Notes under the pieces: model-generated
What the model was told of the DNA's origin: nothing
The model's input: the letters and a program-made list of their open reading frames with translations, nothing else
Databases searched by the model: none
Made by a program: the position numbers and the translations under genes
NCBI GenBank assembly: GCA_900541795.1
Contig: UQLC01000012.1
Coordinates: forward strand, 1 to 64,000
DNA from: an uncultured Collinsella sp.
GTDB lineage: Bacteria; Actinomycetota; Coriobacteriia; Coriobacteriales; Coriobacteriaceae
Direction: 5' to 3'
DNA length: 64,000 bases
Shown here: one piece after another, positions 56,827 to 64,000 of the stretch
Layout: each line of letters begins with the position of its first letter
Position numbering within the stretch: the first letter of the stretch is position 1

Positions 56827-58703
56827 TTGTCGCCACCCTCCTTGCGCTCGATCGTCACGGTCTTATCATTTGCCTTGAGCAGATACAGATTGCCCATAAG
56901 GTGCGTCAGTTCGCCACCCGTCACCGCACCAGGCTCGCCATTATTGGCGCGAAACATGAGCCACGCCTCGTCGTGGAAATTGCCCAGGTTGAGCGTCCAG
57001 GCATCTGCACTTGCATCCACGCTTACCGTAACCGACGAAAAGCGTTGGATGGCACCGGAGCACTCCGACGCCGTCTGGTGCCGCAGGTCGGGCGCGGATT
57101 TGGTAAGCCACTCCAGGTAGTCGACCAGGCCGCCCTTGTAGACCTCCCAGCCCTCCTTGGCTCCGCGATTGGGGTCCAAAAGGTCGTCCGGGTGCATAAA
57201 ATGCGTACTCACGTAGTGCATGTTGAGTTCGGACACGGCTGCCAGACGCATATAGGAATCGTCGACCATGCCACCCGAAACAATACGTGGCTGCTCCACA
57301 ATGCCATCGCTCGCCACACCAAACTCCTGTACGTATGGCAGGTCGGTACCGTCCTCAAAGTACGTACTGGCGATGGTCTTAATACGCGGAACGTCGGCGC
57401 CGATAATCTTACGCGCGCGGGCCGAAAGAATATTTGACGGCGGCACATAGACCGAGCCGTGCGCGTTGGGCAGCACCTCGTCCTGGAAGGCGATAAGCTC
57501 GTTGAGCGATGCGACGAGCGTCTCCTTGTTCTTCCACGTCTTGTAGTCGTACAACGTGCCGTAGTCGGTGTCCCAAATCGCCAGCGGCTGATGGTTGTAG
57601 CCGTGAAAGCCCAGCTCTCCGCCCATCTGCAGCAGCATACCGCCAAAGTAGCGAAACTGCGTGGTATCGGCCTGGCGCGCAGGCTCGGTCTGGTTGACCG
57701 CGTCCTCGTAGTTTTCGATCATCACGCCGGTATAGCGAATGCCGTATTTTTGCGCGAGCTTTTGCAGATCGGGCCACCAGACCTTGGTGTAAAAATCGGC
57801 AATGGAAAGGCCGTAGTCACGCTTGATATAAGTACCATCGCCCGAGGGCACGGGGCTAGGAAAGTCGTCTAAATAGAACACGGCGCTGTTGATGACCGGA
57901 TAGGCCGTGGTATCACCCAGCAAGCTTATAGCCGAAGCATAGAACCCACGCATGACCTTGTCGTAGATACCAATGTTGCACACCACGGTGTGACCACTGC
58001 CGCAATCGTTAGACCAAATGAGCGGCGTGCCCGCGTCACCGGTCTTTGCCCATACGTGCGCCGTCTCGCGCAGCGATACCGAAAGCGACGAATCAAAGGG
58101 GTCCGAGAGCTCGTAGCGCTCTCCCCCGCCCAGCATAAAGTCCTCACTCGGCACAATGCTTTCGGCTTTTACATAGTCATATCCGGCCGATTCAATGCCA
58201 AGCTTGGAGGCAATCACTTGCAGATAGCTCGAGTTATCCGGCGGCATGGCGAGCATAAGCGAACCGCCGGCACTCACCCAACTCATAATGTCGCTCAGGT
58301 GCGTACCGAGCCCGTCAAGCGAGGGCATAAGCACAATCACGCGATCAAACGACGTGAGCGATAGGATCGCGTCCGCACCGTCGGTGGCAATATCAACATC
58401 GCGATGGGCGATCTTCATGTCCAGCAAAATCTGGTCGAACTGCTCCTTTACGCCCTCGACGCCAGCTTGATCGGAATCGCTAATGACCAGGCACGTGGGC
58501 TTTTGGCCAAAGATTGCCGAGGAGGCCGGCACCGCATCGTTGGCGGCAAGCATCCCCAGCTTATGCTGGCCCGCACCGTACTGCACGCCGGCACGCTCCA
58601 CCAGCAGCACGGCGGCCATGGCAATAAAGACCGCCCACACCACGAGGAGCCCCATCCAACGAAAGCGCCCTGCACGGTCGCGGATATGTTGCGCCACGCT
58701 CAT
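56823..58703 (-). CDS. DUF2194 protein, PelA deacetylase-like
   Basis: A 626-residue exported or anchored protein with one membrane helix at about 17-35. The DUF2194 part contains a polysaccharide deacetylase-like fold: FYLDDFPSPVPSGDG (DD metal motif), LGFHGYNHQPL (HxxxH) and VSTHFMHPDDLL. In Gram-negative Pel systems PelA deacetylates the polymer; Gram-positive loci carry a deacetylase of this sort. An N-terminal glutamine amidotransferase-like part (TCLVISDSDQAG, VSAGGSLMLAMP) precedes it. ATG at 58703 has GGAGG 4 nt upstream; it overlaps pelE and pelF by 4 nt each. Confidence 0.85.
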   Translation of the reverse strand: MSVAQHIRDRAGRFRWMGLLVVWAVFIAMAAVLLVERAGVQYGAGQHKLGMLAANDAVPASSAIFGQKPTCLVISDSDQAGVEGVKEQFDQILLDMKIAHRDVDIATDGADAILSLTSFDRVIVLMPSLDGLGTHLSDIMSWVSAGGSLMLAMPPDNSSYLQVIASKLGIESAGYDYVKAESIVPSEDFMLGGGERYELSDPFDSSLSVSLRETAHVWAKTGDAGTPLIWSNDCGSGHTVVCNIGIYDKVMRGFYASAISLLGDTTAYPVINSAVFYLDDFPSPVPSGDGTYIKRDYGLSIADFYTKVWWPDLQKLAQKYGIRYTGVMIENYEDAVNQTEPARQADTTQFRYFGGMLLQMGGELGFHGYNHQPLAIWDTDYGTLYDYKTWKNKETLVASLNELIAFQDEVLPNAHGSVYVPPSNILSARARKIIGADVPRIKTIASTYFEDGTDLPYVQEFGVASDGIVEQPRIVSGGMVDDSYMRLAAVSELNMHYVSTHFMHPDDLLDPNRGAKEGWEVYKGGLVDYLEWLTKSAPDLRHQTASECSGAIQRFSSVTVSVDASADAWTLNLGNFHDEAWLMFRANNGEPGAVTGGELTHLMGNLYLLKANDKTVTIERKEGGDK

Positions 58704-59605
58704 CTGGCCTCCTCCCCGTCGCGCCAAAACGCCAACTTGTCGCGGTTGTCGGCGCTCAAATACACATGTTGCTTGTCAATCGCATCGATCACACGGTGAG
58801 CCTCGTCACCGTCGCGGCGCATCACGGCCAGGCGCAGGCAAAGCATCCAAACCTCCTGCTCCTCGGGCACGTCGAGCACCAGCTGGTCGGTCACGGCCTG
58901 CGCCTCGTCGATCTGTCCGACATCGGCCAGCGCCGTCGCGTATCGAATGCGCAGCTCAAGGGTATCCTCGCGCTCGCAGCGACGCGCAAGCAGGCGCGCG
59001 TACTGTTGGCGCTGAATCTGAGCCACGCGCCCCTCGGCCAAGCCCGAGCCCAAGTATTCACCAAGAAAATCACAGTATTCGATGAGGTTTTGCGCGCTCG
59101 GGTCCGTCTTAAAGGCGCGCTCCAGCTGCTGCAGTTTAACGTCGGACTCCTTGGAAATCTGCGCCACCGCCGTCGCGGCATAGTGCGCCACCTCAGCGTC
59201 GTCGTTAAGCTTAGCCGCCTGCAGCTGCGCCAGGTACGCGTCGGGCTCCTCGGTGAGCATGGAGAGCATTAGGCGGCGCCGGTATGCCGGGTCGTTGACG
59301 ATGAGCGCCTCCTCGAGCGGCACTACGCCTGCATCGTCCTCACCACTCGGTACCGACATACTACGATGCAGGTCGTCGTTGAAGCGCAGCGACTCCGGCG
59401 CAGACTCTTTCAGCCCCTCGCCAAACACCGCGCTGCGGACCGATAGCAAAACCACCAGCAACGGGCCCCACAGCGGCACCAGCACTATCACAGCCAGCAT
59501 GTGCCCGCGCACCGGCAGCAGGCCCAGCTTCATGAGCGTCCACAGCATCAGGCAAACCAGCGCATGAATCAGCAGCAAGACGGCAGCAACGACAAGCGAG
59601 ATCAA
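58700..59605 (-). CDS. pelE: PelE-like membrane-anchored helical-repeat protein
   Basis: A 301-residue protein. Two membrane helices at about 4-26 and 35-58 are followed by a cytosolic region of TPR-like helix pairs (RRRLMLSMLTEEPDAYLAQLQAAK, ELRIRYATALADVGQIDEAQAVTDQL). This is the architecture of PelE, the scaffold that joins PelD, PelF and PelG. Sequence identity within this family is low, so the call rests on architecture and position. The start is TTG overlapping the pelD stop, with GGGGGG 6 nt upstream. Confidence 0.75.
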   Translation of the reverse strand: MISLVVAAVLLLIHALVCLMLWTLMKLGLLPVRGHMLAVIVLVPLWGPLLVVLLSVRSAVFGEGLKESAPESLRFNDDLHRSMSVPSGEDDAGVVPLEEALIVNDPAYRRRLMLSMLTEEPDAYLAQLQAAKLNDDAEVAHYAATAVAQISKESDVKLQQLERAFKTDPSAQNLIEYCDFLGEYLGSGLAEGRVAQIQRQQYARLLARRCEREDTLELRIRYATALADVGQIDEAQAVTDQLVLDVPEEQEVWMLCLRLAVMRRDGDEAHRVIDAIDKQHVYLSADNRDKLAFWRDGEEAR

Positions 59606-61740
59606 GCGGCACCCCCCTCACCGTCACCGGTGTAAGAGATGTGCTGCAGCAGCTCCACGATGTCCTCGCCGTCGACGGGCTCCACCGCAATCTGCTTTGC
59701 ACTCAGACGCTCGCGGATAATGGGCAGATCGCACGCCTTTGCCTGGCGCATAAGCAGGTAGAGCACGTCGCCGTTGACCAAGCCCGCCGCGTCGCTCTCG
59801 CGGATTGCCGACCCAATTGCGCCCACCAGCTCGCCGACAGGCTCCATGCCCGGTACCACGCGCAGGAGCAAAAAACTCCCCATCTTGCTATCTGCCAGCG
59901 CCTGCTCCGCCGCGAGCTCTTGGCCAAAGGCAGCCTGCTTGAGCACGCAAGTGCCGTCAACGCAGCGTTTATCCTGCGCCACCGCCTCATAGTCAAAGGC
60001 ACGGCCCAGTGCGCTTTCGACCAGGCCGCACAAGATGCGGAACAGGTTTTGATAATAGAGGGTCATTTGATTTTCGGCAGCACGACGCACAAAGATCAAC
60101 ACGGCGGGTGCCCCGTCGCGCTCGATCGCGTATCCAAACATGGGAAGCCCCGGCGTCAGCTCGCGGTTCACCAACAGGTTCGAACGGCCCCCGTCGCCCA
60201 AAAGAGGTGCAAGCTGCTCAAGCGTGAGCGAACGTGCGGCATCTTCGGCAATCGCGGGACTTGCTGCCACCAGGCGAGCAAATGCCCCTCCCGAAACATG
60301 GTAAATCGCCACTGAATCGTTCTCGAGGATCTCACCCAAAAGCTCGCAGCACTTGCGATAGATGTCGCGTGGGTTGAGCACGTCGAGCTCCTGCGTCACG
60401 GCAAAGATCTTGCCAAAGCTGTCGTGGCGACCCACAATCTGGCGCCTGTACGCGCGCTTGTCCTCGATCGCGTCGTGGTAAAGCTGTGTGAGGAACGTAT
60501 TGCGATTACGCACGAGCTCGTTTTGATCGCGCTCCGCCCTAATGGCTTCGCTGTTGCGCAGCTGCACATAGCCGCACACGGCACCCACCACAAAGTACGC
60601 AATAAACGGCAGCCAGTTGGACGGCTCGTAAAAGAGACCCTGGAAGGTATAGCCGTACTGAGTAAAGTAGCTCGCGGCCAAACCCACCGACGCCAGCAGC
60701 GCCGCAACCAGGCCAAAGTCCAAGCCATACAGCGTGCCGATCAGCACCACGTAGAGCAGGCGATAATCGAGCACGTTGAGCTGGGCCGATTGGGAGAACA
60801 GATGCTCCAGCACCTCGAACAGGACCCAGGCAACGCCCGTCTCCAGGCATTTAATAGGCAGCGTGCGCATTTGGATGCGGTCGATGGCGGCGCGCAAGGG
60901 GTTGACCTTCTTTTCGCGGCCAGCATCCCAACGCGAATGAATGGTCGAAAGATCGCGCAGCAAGTCGTAGCGCTGAAACCAGCCATAGCGCACGCGAGCG
61001 ACGTCGCTGGCGGGCAGGGCATAGCCGGCAGAATCGCCATAGGCAGCTGAAAGCCCTGGGAACAGCGCCTGAAGAGCCTCGCCCACTTCACCCGCCGTGT
61101 GATGGAAGGCATCGGCAACGTCGAGCGTCTCAAAGTTACCATCCCAGCTGTCGAAGATACGGCGCACCAGCACCGCAAGCTCCTCGGCACACAGCAGGGG
61201 AAACGCCGCATCCTGCGCGCCCTGCAGAGTGACCGATCCAGTTGAGCACGCATCGAACAACGGCACCAAAAACGGATCTTCCAGCGCGGCGGAGGCAGTG
61301 TACAGGAAGGGCACGCGCAGGATCTTGGTCTGAACGCCATCGCGAGCAGCGTAGTAGCGGCACAGGTCGTTGGCTGCGTGCGCGATAATGCCCTTGCCCG
61401 TTCGCCCCGCGGCATCGGCGGCACCCTCGGCACCTGCGGGCCCTGCTATATACAACAGCTGGATCCGGCGACCCATGCAGGCGCGAAAGACCGAACGCAG
61501 CAGCTCGATATCGCCCACGCTATCGATATGCGGGGTAAGGTAATTAGACAGGTAGACCACGCGGTCGAACTCGTAGGCCTGATCCAAGTGCTGCAGAAGC
61601 TCTTTCCACGAGGCATGGGGCGACGACTCGTCGCGACGCGTGTCCTGCGCGGCGACAACCTGGACATGGTCCCCGGGGAACGCCTTGGCACAAAAGTCAT
61701 CGTCAACATATGCGGTGTTGCCAACAACCAGCACTTCCAT
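59602..61740 (-). CDS. pelD: PelD-like c-di-GMP sensor fused to epimerase-like domain
   Basis: A 712-residue fusion. Residues 1 to about 290 resemble an NAD-dependent epimerase/dehydratase (short-chain dehydrogenase) fold, beginning MEVLVVGNTAY and with LRVPFLYTASA, but without a clear GxxGxxG loop. Residues about 300-395 hold several membrane helices, followed by a coiled coil, a GAF domain (about 440-580) and a degenerate GGDEF domain. The GGDEF signature is NGDVL at 656-660, so cyclase activity is not expected. RESD (Arg647-Asp650), five residues upstream, is a correctly placed RxxD I-site for c-di-GMP. PelD in known systems turns on polymer synthesis when it binds c-di-GMP. It is the first gene of the operon. 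Confidence 0.88.
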   Translation of the reverse strand: MEVLVVGNTAYVDDDFCAKAFPGDHVQVVAAQDTRRDESSPHASWKELLQHLDQAYEFDRVVYLSNYLTPHIDSVGDIELLRSVFRACMGRRIQLLYIAGPAGAEGAADAAGRTGKGIIAHAANDLCRYYAARDGVQTKILRVPFLYTASAALEDPFLVPLFDACSTGSVTLQGAQDAAFPLLCAEELAVLVRRIFDSWDGNFETLDVADAFHHTAGEVGEALQALFPGLSAAYGDSAGYALPASDVARVRYGWFQRYDLLRDLSTIHSRWDAGREKKVNPLRAAIDRIQMRTLPIKCLETGVAWVLFEVLEHLFSQSAQLNVLDYRLLYVVLIGTLYGLDFGLVAALLASVGLAASYFTQYGYTFQGLFYEPSNWLPFIAYFVVGAVCGYVQLRNSEAIRAERDQNELVRNRNTFLTQLYHDAIEDKRAYRRQIVGRHDSFGKIFAVTQELDVLNPRDIYRKCCELLGEILENDSVAIYHVSGGAFARLVAASPAIAEDAARSLTLEQLAPLLGDGGRSNLLVNRELTPGLPMFGYAIERDGAPAVLIFVRRAAENQMTLYYQNLFRILCGLVESALGRAFDYEAVAQDKRCVDGTCVLKQAAFGQELAAEQALADSKMGSFLLLRVVPGMEPVGELVGAIGSAIRESDAAGLVNGDVLYLLMRQAKACDLPIIRERLSAKQIAVEPVDGEDIVELLQHISYTGDGEGGAA

Positions 61741-61784
61741 GGCGCACCCCTCCCCTAAAATCCACTTCTGTCATAGTCAAACAT

Positions 61785-61803
61785 GCGTATTTTACGCTGT
61801 CAA
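61785..61803 (-). promoter_or_regulatory. Candidate control region of the pel-like operon
   Basis: A consensus TTGACA (61803-61798, minus) is followed directly by the palindrome GCGTAAAATACGC (61797-61785). No convincing -10 at the right spacing follows, so the exact promoter is uncertain; the palindrome may be an operator. Confidence 0.4.
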
Positions 61804-61868
61804 CGCGAGCTAGAGCGCCTTTAAGGCCGTTTTAAGAACTTTATTAAAGGATGTGGGGACATCGAGAG

Positions 61869-62294
61869 CTAGATAGTGAATCCTATCTGTGGCAGATAAA
61901 GTGGCCCCCACACTCCACCAGCTGCGACATTTTCAATAATGCCTCTTGCATAGGAATACAGGTCCTGCATACCGGTGCTAAGTGCTTCTCTGTCAAAAGC
62001 ATCGTCATCTAAATCCGCAGGAGCGCGATATATGCCGGAGACGGATATTTCGGAACGATAGTAATGACCTTCATTGCTGGGTAGAAGCTCTATAACTAAA
62101 TTGAGCTGGCGAAACCTGGTTCCGTTTTCGTCCGAAAATGCGCTGGTGATAGCATTTCTGACGTTGCATTCGACGCCAGACTTATTGACGCCCTCTTTCG
62201 GAGTCATTCCGCCATCAAATGAAAAACTATCCACTTTTCTAGTCACGCATGTAATCAGCGGAGATTCAATGCGTTGCTTCTGTAGCGTTTCCAT
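61869..62294 (-). CDS. SecB-like chaperone of a toxin-antitoxin-chaperone operon
   Basis: A 141-residue SecB-fold protein. The C-terminal pattern YARGIIENVAAGGVWGPLYLPQIGF matches the SecB helix and Pro-rich end (LFPYAR...FP.L.L.PV.F). The N-terminal half fits the SecB beta-sheet (VECNVRNAITSAF, LNLVIELLPSNEGHYYRSEISVSGIY). SecB is otherwise a proteobacterial export chaperone; in Gram-positives such proteins mostly belong to TAC systems, where they fold and protect the antitoxin. The gene starts directly at the antitoxin stop, with GGAG 6 nt upstream. Base composition is AT-richer than the surroundings. Confidence 0.75.
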   Translation of the reverse strand: METLQKQRIESPLITCVTRKVDSFSFDGGMTPKEGVNKSGVECNVRNAITSAFSDENGTRFRQLNLVIELLPSNEGHYYRSEISVSGIYRAPADLDDDAFDREALSTGMQDLYSYARGIIENVAAGGVWGPLYLPQIGFTI

Positions 62295-62807
62295 TTACAT
62301 CTCCAATCGAAAGGCATTCTCTTCTGCCAAAGGAGTCGAGTCCCTATAAGCCGGGGCTTCTCCTCCCTGTATCACCGAAAATTGTGATGTATTAAGTCCC
62401 GAGGTCGTCTCATCAGAAGAAAGACCCAGATATTTGCGAACCTCGGGGACGTCTCGAATGAGCTTCATAAGATTATTTGCGGTAATAGACTGTTGTGACG
62501 CCCCGTTCTCCCAACGAGATGCCGTTGGTTTTGAAACCCCTAAAAGCGACTCAAATTCATGCTGAGTTAAACCGAGATCAGAGCGCAAATCTTTAATATC
62601 GGAGGGAGAAAGAAGTTCATGTGTCTTGGCATATTGCGAAGCCAGCGCATGGGCGAGCTTAGTCGCCTCTGCAGCGGTCATTTCATCGTTGCCGCACTCA
62701 CAAATATAATGCTCAATTCCTTTTACCGTTATTTGCTCGCCACGGTATGATTCAGACATTGGCGCCGTGGTAAATTGCATTTCTTTGCCACATTCCATGC
62801 AACGCAT
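62295..62807 (-). CDS. mqsA: MqsA/HigA-type antitoxin with C-terminal extension
   Basis: A 170-residue antitoxin. Residues 1-45 are a zinc-binding domain like MqsA (CMEC at 3-6, YRGEQITVKGIEHYICECG). Residues 69-125 are an Xre-type helix-turn-helix (LRSDLGLTQHEFESLLGVSKPTASRWENG). A further 40 residues (about 130-170) are not present in E. coli MqsA (131 aa). In TAC systems such a tail is the chaperone addiction sequence that makes the antitoxin depend on SecB. The ATG at 62807 has AAAGGAGGAG just upstream, 10 nt after the toxin gene. Confidence 0.85.
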   Translation of the reverse strand: MRCMECGKEMQFTTAPMSESYRGEQITVKGIEHYICECGNDEMTAAEATKLAHALASQYAKTHELLSPSDIKDLRSDLGLTQHEFESLLGVSKPTASRWENGASQQSITANNLMKLIRDVPEVRKYLGLSSDETTSGLNTSQFSVIQGGEAPAYRDSTPLAEENAFRLEM

Positions 62808-62817
62808 GGCTCCTCCT

Positions 62818-63165
62818 TTAATGAATATATCCATCGATGTTCGCAGACAAAACGTTCAAATGTGCATTGCCTTCAGAATCGATTAAAAACTTGACGTACC
62901 AATCCTCGCATTCAAAACCTCGGCACTCATAAACATCTGCGTAAACACCATGCAAAGGGCCATCCATGTCGAGCGCAATGGATTTTCTAAAGTCGCCAGG
63001 CTCCAGATAATCAAAAAGGTCAGCAAGGAAATGGTCGATGTCCAGATAACCAAACTGGTTCATCAGGTGCCTGCGCACCCTACCGTTTACCATCATCTTT
63101 CCCAAACGAGCTAAAGACTTCGCTTCGTCAAGTGAATATGTCGGTCGGAGCTTGGTTCGATTCAT
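62818..63165 (-). CDS. mqsR: MqsR-like toxin
   Basis: A 115-residue MqsR/RelE-like protein. Family marks are LRPTYSLDEAKSLARLG at the N-terminus and GDFRKSIALDMDGPLHGVYADVYECRG.ECEDWYVKFLID, which follow the DFyKSmt...WqDVY...YvKf pattern of the GCU-specific mRNA interferase MqsR. It is somewhat longer than E. coli MqsR (98 aa), with an extra loop before the DVY motif. It is the first gene of the operon; AAGGGG lies 5 nt before the ATG at 63165. Cleavage specificity is not known. Confidence 0.78.
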   Translation of the reverse strand: MNRTKLRPTYSLDEAKSLARLGKMMVNGRVRRHLMNQFGYLDIDHFLADLFDYLEPGDFRKSIALDMDGPLHGVYADVYECRGFECEDWYVKFLIDSEGNAHLNVLSANIDGYIH

Positions 63166-63177
63166 AACCACCCCTTA

Positions 63178-63194
63178 GTTAGCATGATGCTAAC
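63178..63194. promoter_or_regulatory. 17-bp palindromic operator of the TAC operon
   Basis: GTTAGCATGATGCTAAC is a perfect palindrome (8-bp arms, 1-bp centre) between the -10 box and the mqsR start, overlapping the -10 edge. Toxin-antitoxin operons are normally repressed by their antitoxin at such sites. Confidence 0.75.
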
Positions 63195-63221
63195 TATATT
63201 CGTCTTGTAGCCAATTGGCAA
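63193..63221 (-). promoter_or_regulatory. Promoter of the TAC operon
   Basis: On the minus strand TTGCCA (63221-63216) and TATAGT (63198-63193) are separated by 17 nt, 28 nt before the mqsR ATG. The -10 box touches the palindrome. Confidence 0.75.
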
Positions 63222-63271
63222 CCTATTATGGCTTTCAAGGCCAAGCACGTTGAAGCCATATTTAGCATGCA

Positions 63272-63398
63272 TTCGGAAGTGCGGTGAAAACCCGAGACCT
63301 GCCGGCCAGATCCCAGATTTGAGACCTTGCGACCTGCGGTTTAATTGGCAAAAATCGGGGTGCGTTCAGCAAGTTTCGATTTTCCCCGCACTTCCGAA
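63272..63398. repeat. Long inverted repeat with GTGCGG arms
   Basis: Arms at 63272-63290 and 63380-63398 (TTCGGAAGTGCGG type) match over 19 bp with one mismatch. The 89-bp spacer has no ORF. The arms recall the GCGGTGAAA repeat at 44936-45006. It probably belongs to the same class of intergenic repeats. Confidence 0.65.
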
Positions 63399-63470
63399 AT
63401 ACGCAGTAAAAAACCCACTGCCCAGAAGCAAATTCGGACAAGTGTCCTTCGGAAACAGCCCCCTAAACGC

Positions 63471-63495
63471 GAAAACCGCCTTTCGGCGGTTCCCA
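63471..63495. terminator. Small GC hairpin
   Basis: AACCGCC and GGCGGTT pair around TTTC. There is no clear T run in either direction, so this is a weak terminator candidate. Confidence 0.35.
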
Positions 63496-63569
63496 CGGAC
63501 CAAGCCGAACGTATCGTCGCAAGGCCTCATCACGCCTATTACTTTAAGGGAGAACTTGCAAGGCCGTCA

Positions 63570-63700
63570 ATCCAATACCGCCAAGCTCTCGAGTCATATT
63601 TTGAGCCCCATCATGGATCAGCCATTCATCAAGGCAATCGTATCGGAGCGGTGGTCGCCGGCAAGTTCCATACCGACACGCTCCTCTGTCAACAGGCAAT
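63570..63700 (-). pseudogene. Decayed IS3-like transposase remnant (tentative)
   Basis: On the minus strand, one frame reads ERVGMELAGDHRSDTIAL and the next reads LIHDGAQNMTREL. These recall two consecutive parts of the IS3-type integrase core (VGW.LAdH.RtdL... and LIHHSDRGSQYTS.EL). The two pieces are in different frames and the segment between them is shortened, so a frameshifted and deleted relic is the likely reading. The similarity is short and judged by eye, so confidence is low. Confidence 0.35.
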
Positions 63701-63750
63701 CTGTCCCGATCGTCAATAGACATGAAAGGCTTCACCGTCATTGCGGCACC

Positions 63751-64000
63751 TTAACAAAAGAAAGGCGGCCATCCCAAGAAGGATAGCCACCTTTCCGCAG
63801 GACGCGGGGCCCGTAGGCTACCCGCGTCAATACCGCTTTTAGATAGGCTACTAATTATTGATTCATAAATCAACGCTATTAATTTGAATCGAACGGTAAC
63901 CCTATAGCCCAGGCCCGCCGTCCCCTCGTGGTGCCCAGCCCCGACGAGCTCGGACGACCCCTCGTCGAGCAGCCCGTTGAGCGTCTCATTAACGGGCTTC
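63751..64000 (-). other. Right-end open frame running off the window
   Basis: One minus-strand frame is open from the window edge to a stop at 63751 (83 codons, no start in the window; it contains GLLDEGSSELVGAGHHEG). The part beyond about 63850 has coding-like high GC; the inner part crosses two hairpins, so the true gene end may be elsewhere. I do not recognise the product. Confidence 0.2.
63761..63828 (-). terminator. Tandem hairpins at the right end
   Basis: AAAGGTGGCTATCC pairs with GGATGGCCGCCTTT (minus strand, two G-U pairs), followed by TTTCTTTT. Next to it GACGCGGG/CCCGCGTC (63801-63828) forms a second stem. They probably end a minus-strand transcript entering from the right of the window. 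Confidence 0.6.

Noticed and set aside
1..64000. CRISPR array, rRNA operon or replication origin
   Set aside because: No regularly spaced repeats, rRNA-like sequence or DnaA-box cluster was seen.

Overview
The window looks like a chromosomal segment of a high-GC, Gram-positive gut actinobacterium of the class Coriobacteriia, most likely Collinsella or a close relative. The reasons are high GC at third codon positions, strong GGAGG-type ribosome sites, Gram-positive gene orders (rpmF-plsX-acpP-rnc-smc-ftsY-ffh and asp23-fakA-recG-rsmD-coaD), a class I T-box ahead of ileS, and a Gram-positive type of Pel exopolysaccharide locus. The assignment is inference; there is no rRNA in the window. Almost all genes lie on the minus strand.

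Layout: 1-390 is non-coding, with hairpins and copy 1 of a dispersed structured element. 383-3545 holds ileS and its T-box leader. 3.7-12.7 kb holds single housekeeping genes: an iron-type alcohol dehydrogenase, a DUF523 protein, ftsH, cobO, a MATE exporter, a SpoU methylase, folA-thyA, and a DUF134/NifX-like protein with paired palindromic operators. 12.8-22.3 kb is the ffh/ftsY/smc/rnc/acpP/plsX/rpmF/DUF177 block. 22.3-27.7 kb is coaD/rsmD/recG/fakA/asp23, followed by tRNA-Asn. 28.1-31.7 kb holds rpoD and dnaG. 31.7-39.7 kb is the translation/transcription operon rimP-nusA-infB-rbfA-nrnA-truB-ribF, which runs into dnaG. leuS (39.9-42.5 kb) and a Tritrichomonas-type IMP dehydrogenase (42.8-44.4 kb) follow. 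44.5-46.0 kb has a ModE-like DNA-binding protein and a degenerate Cys/Met-type PLP-fold protein. 46.1-50.4 kb is a sucrose utilisation unit (LacI regulator, PTS EIIBC, GH32 hydrolase) with LacI-type operators.

The accessory part is 50.4-64.0 kb. It opens with a 205-bp MITE-like inverted repeat carrying copy 2 of the structured element. Next comes an eight-gene, translationally coupled operon related to pel: pelD fused to an epimerase-like domain, pelE, a DUF2194 deacetylase-like protein, pelF and pelG. It continues with a CotH kinase-like lipoprotein, a VTC polyphosphate-polymerase-type domain and a DUF4956 membrane protein. The PelD-like sensor has a degenerate GGDEF (NGDVL) with an intact RxxD inhibitory site, so c-di-GMP control is likely. 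Upstream lies an AT-richer three-gene operon, MqsR-like toxin / MqsA-like antitoxin with a C-terminal extension / SecB-like chaperone. This has the architecture of a toxin-antitoxin-chaperone (TAC) system, with its own promoter and a 17-bp palindromic operator. The right end holds inverted repeats and a decayed transposase-like remnant.

The main candidates for something new are the dispersed covarying hairpin element (three copies, each just 3' of a minus-strand gene), the CotH-VTC-DUF4956 extension of the pel-like operon, the TAC operon, and short leaders in which an intrinsic terminator is squeezed between promoter and ribosome site (rimP and the PLP-fold gene).
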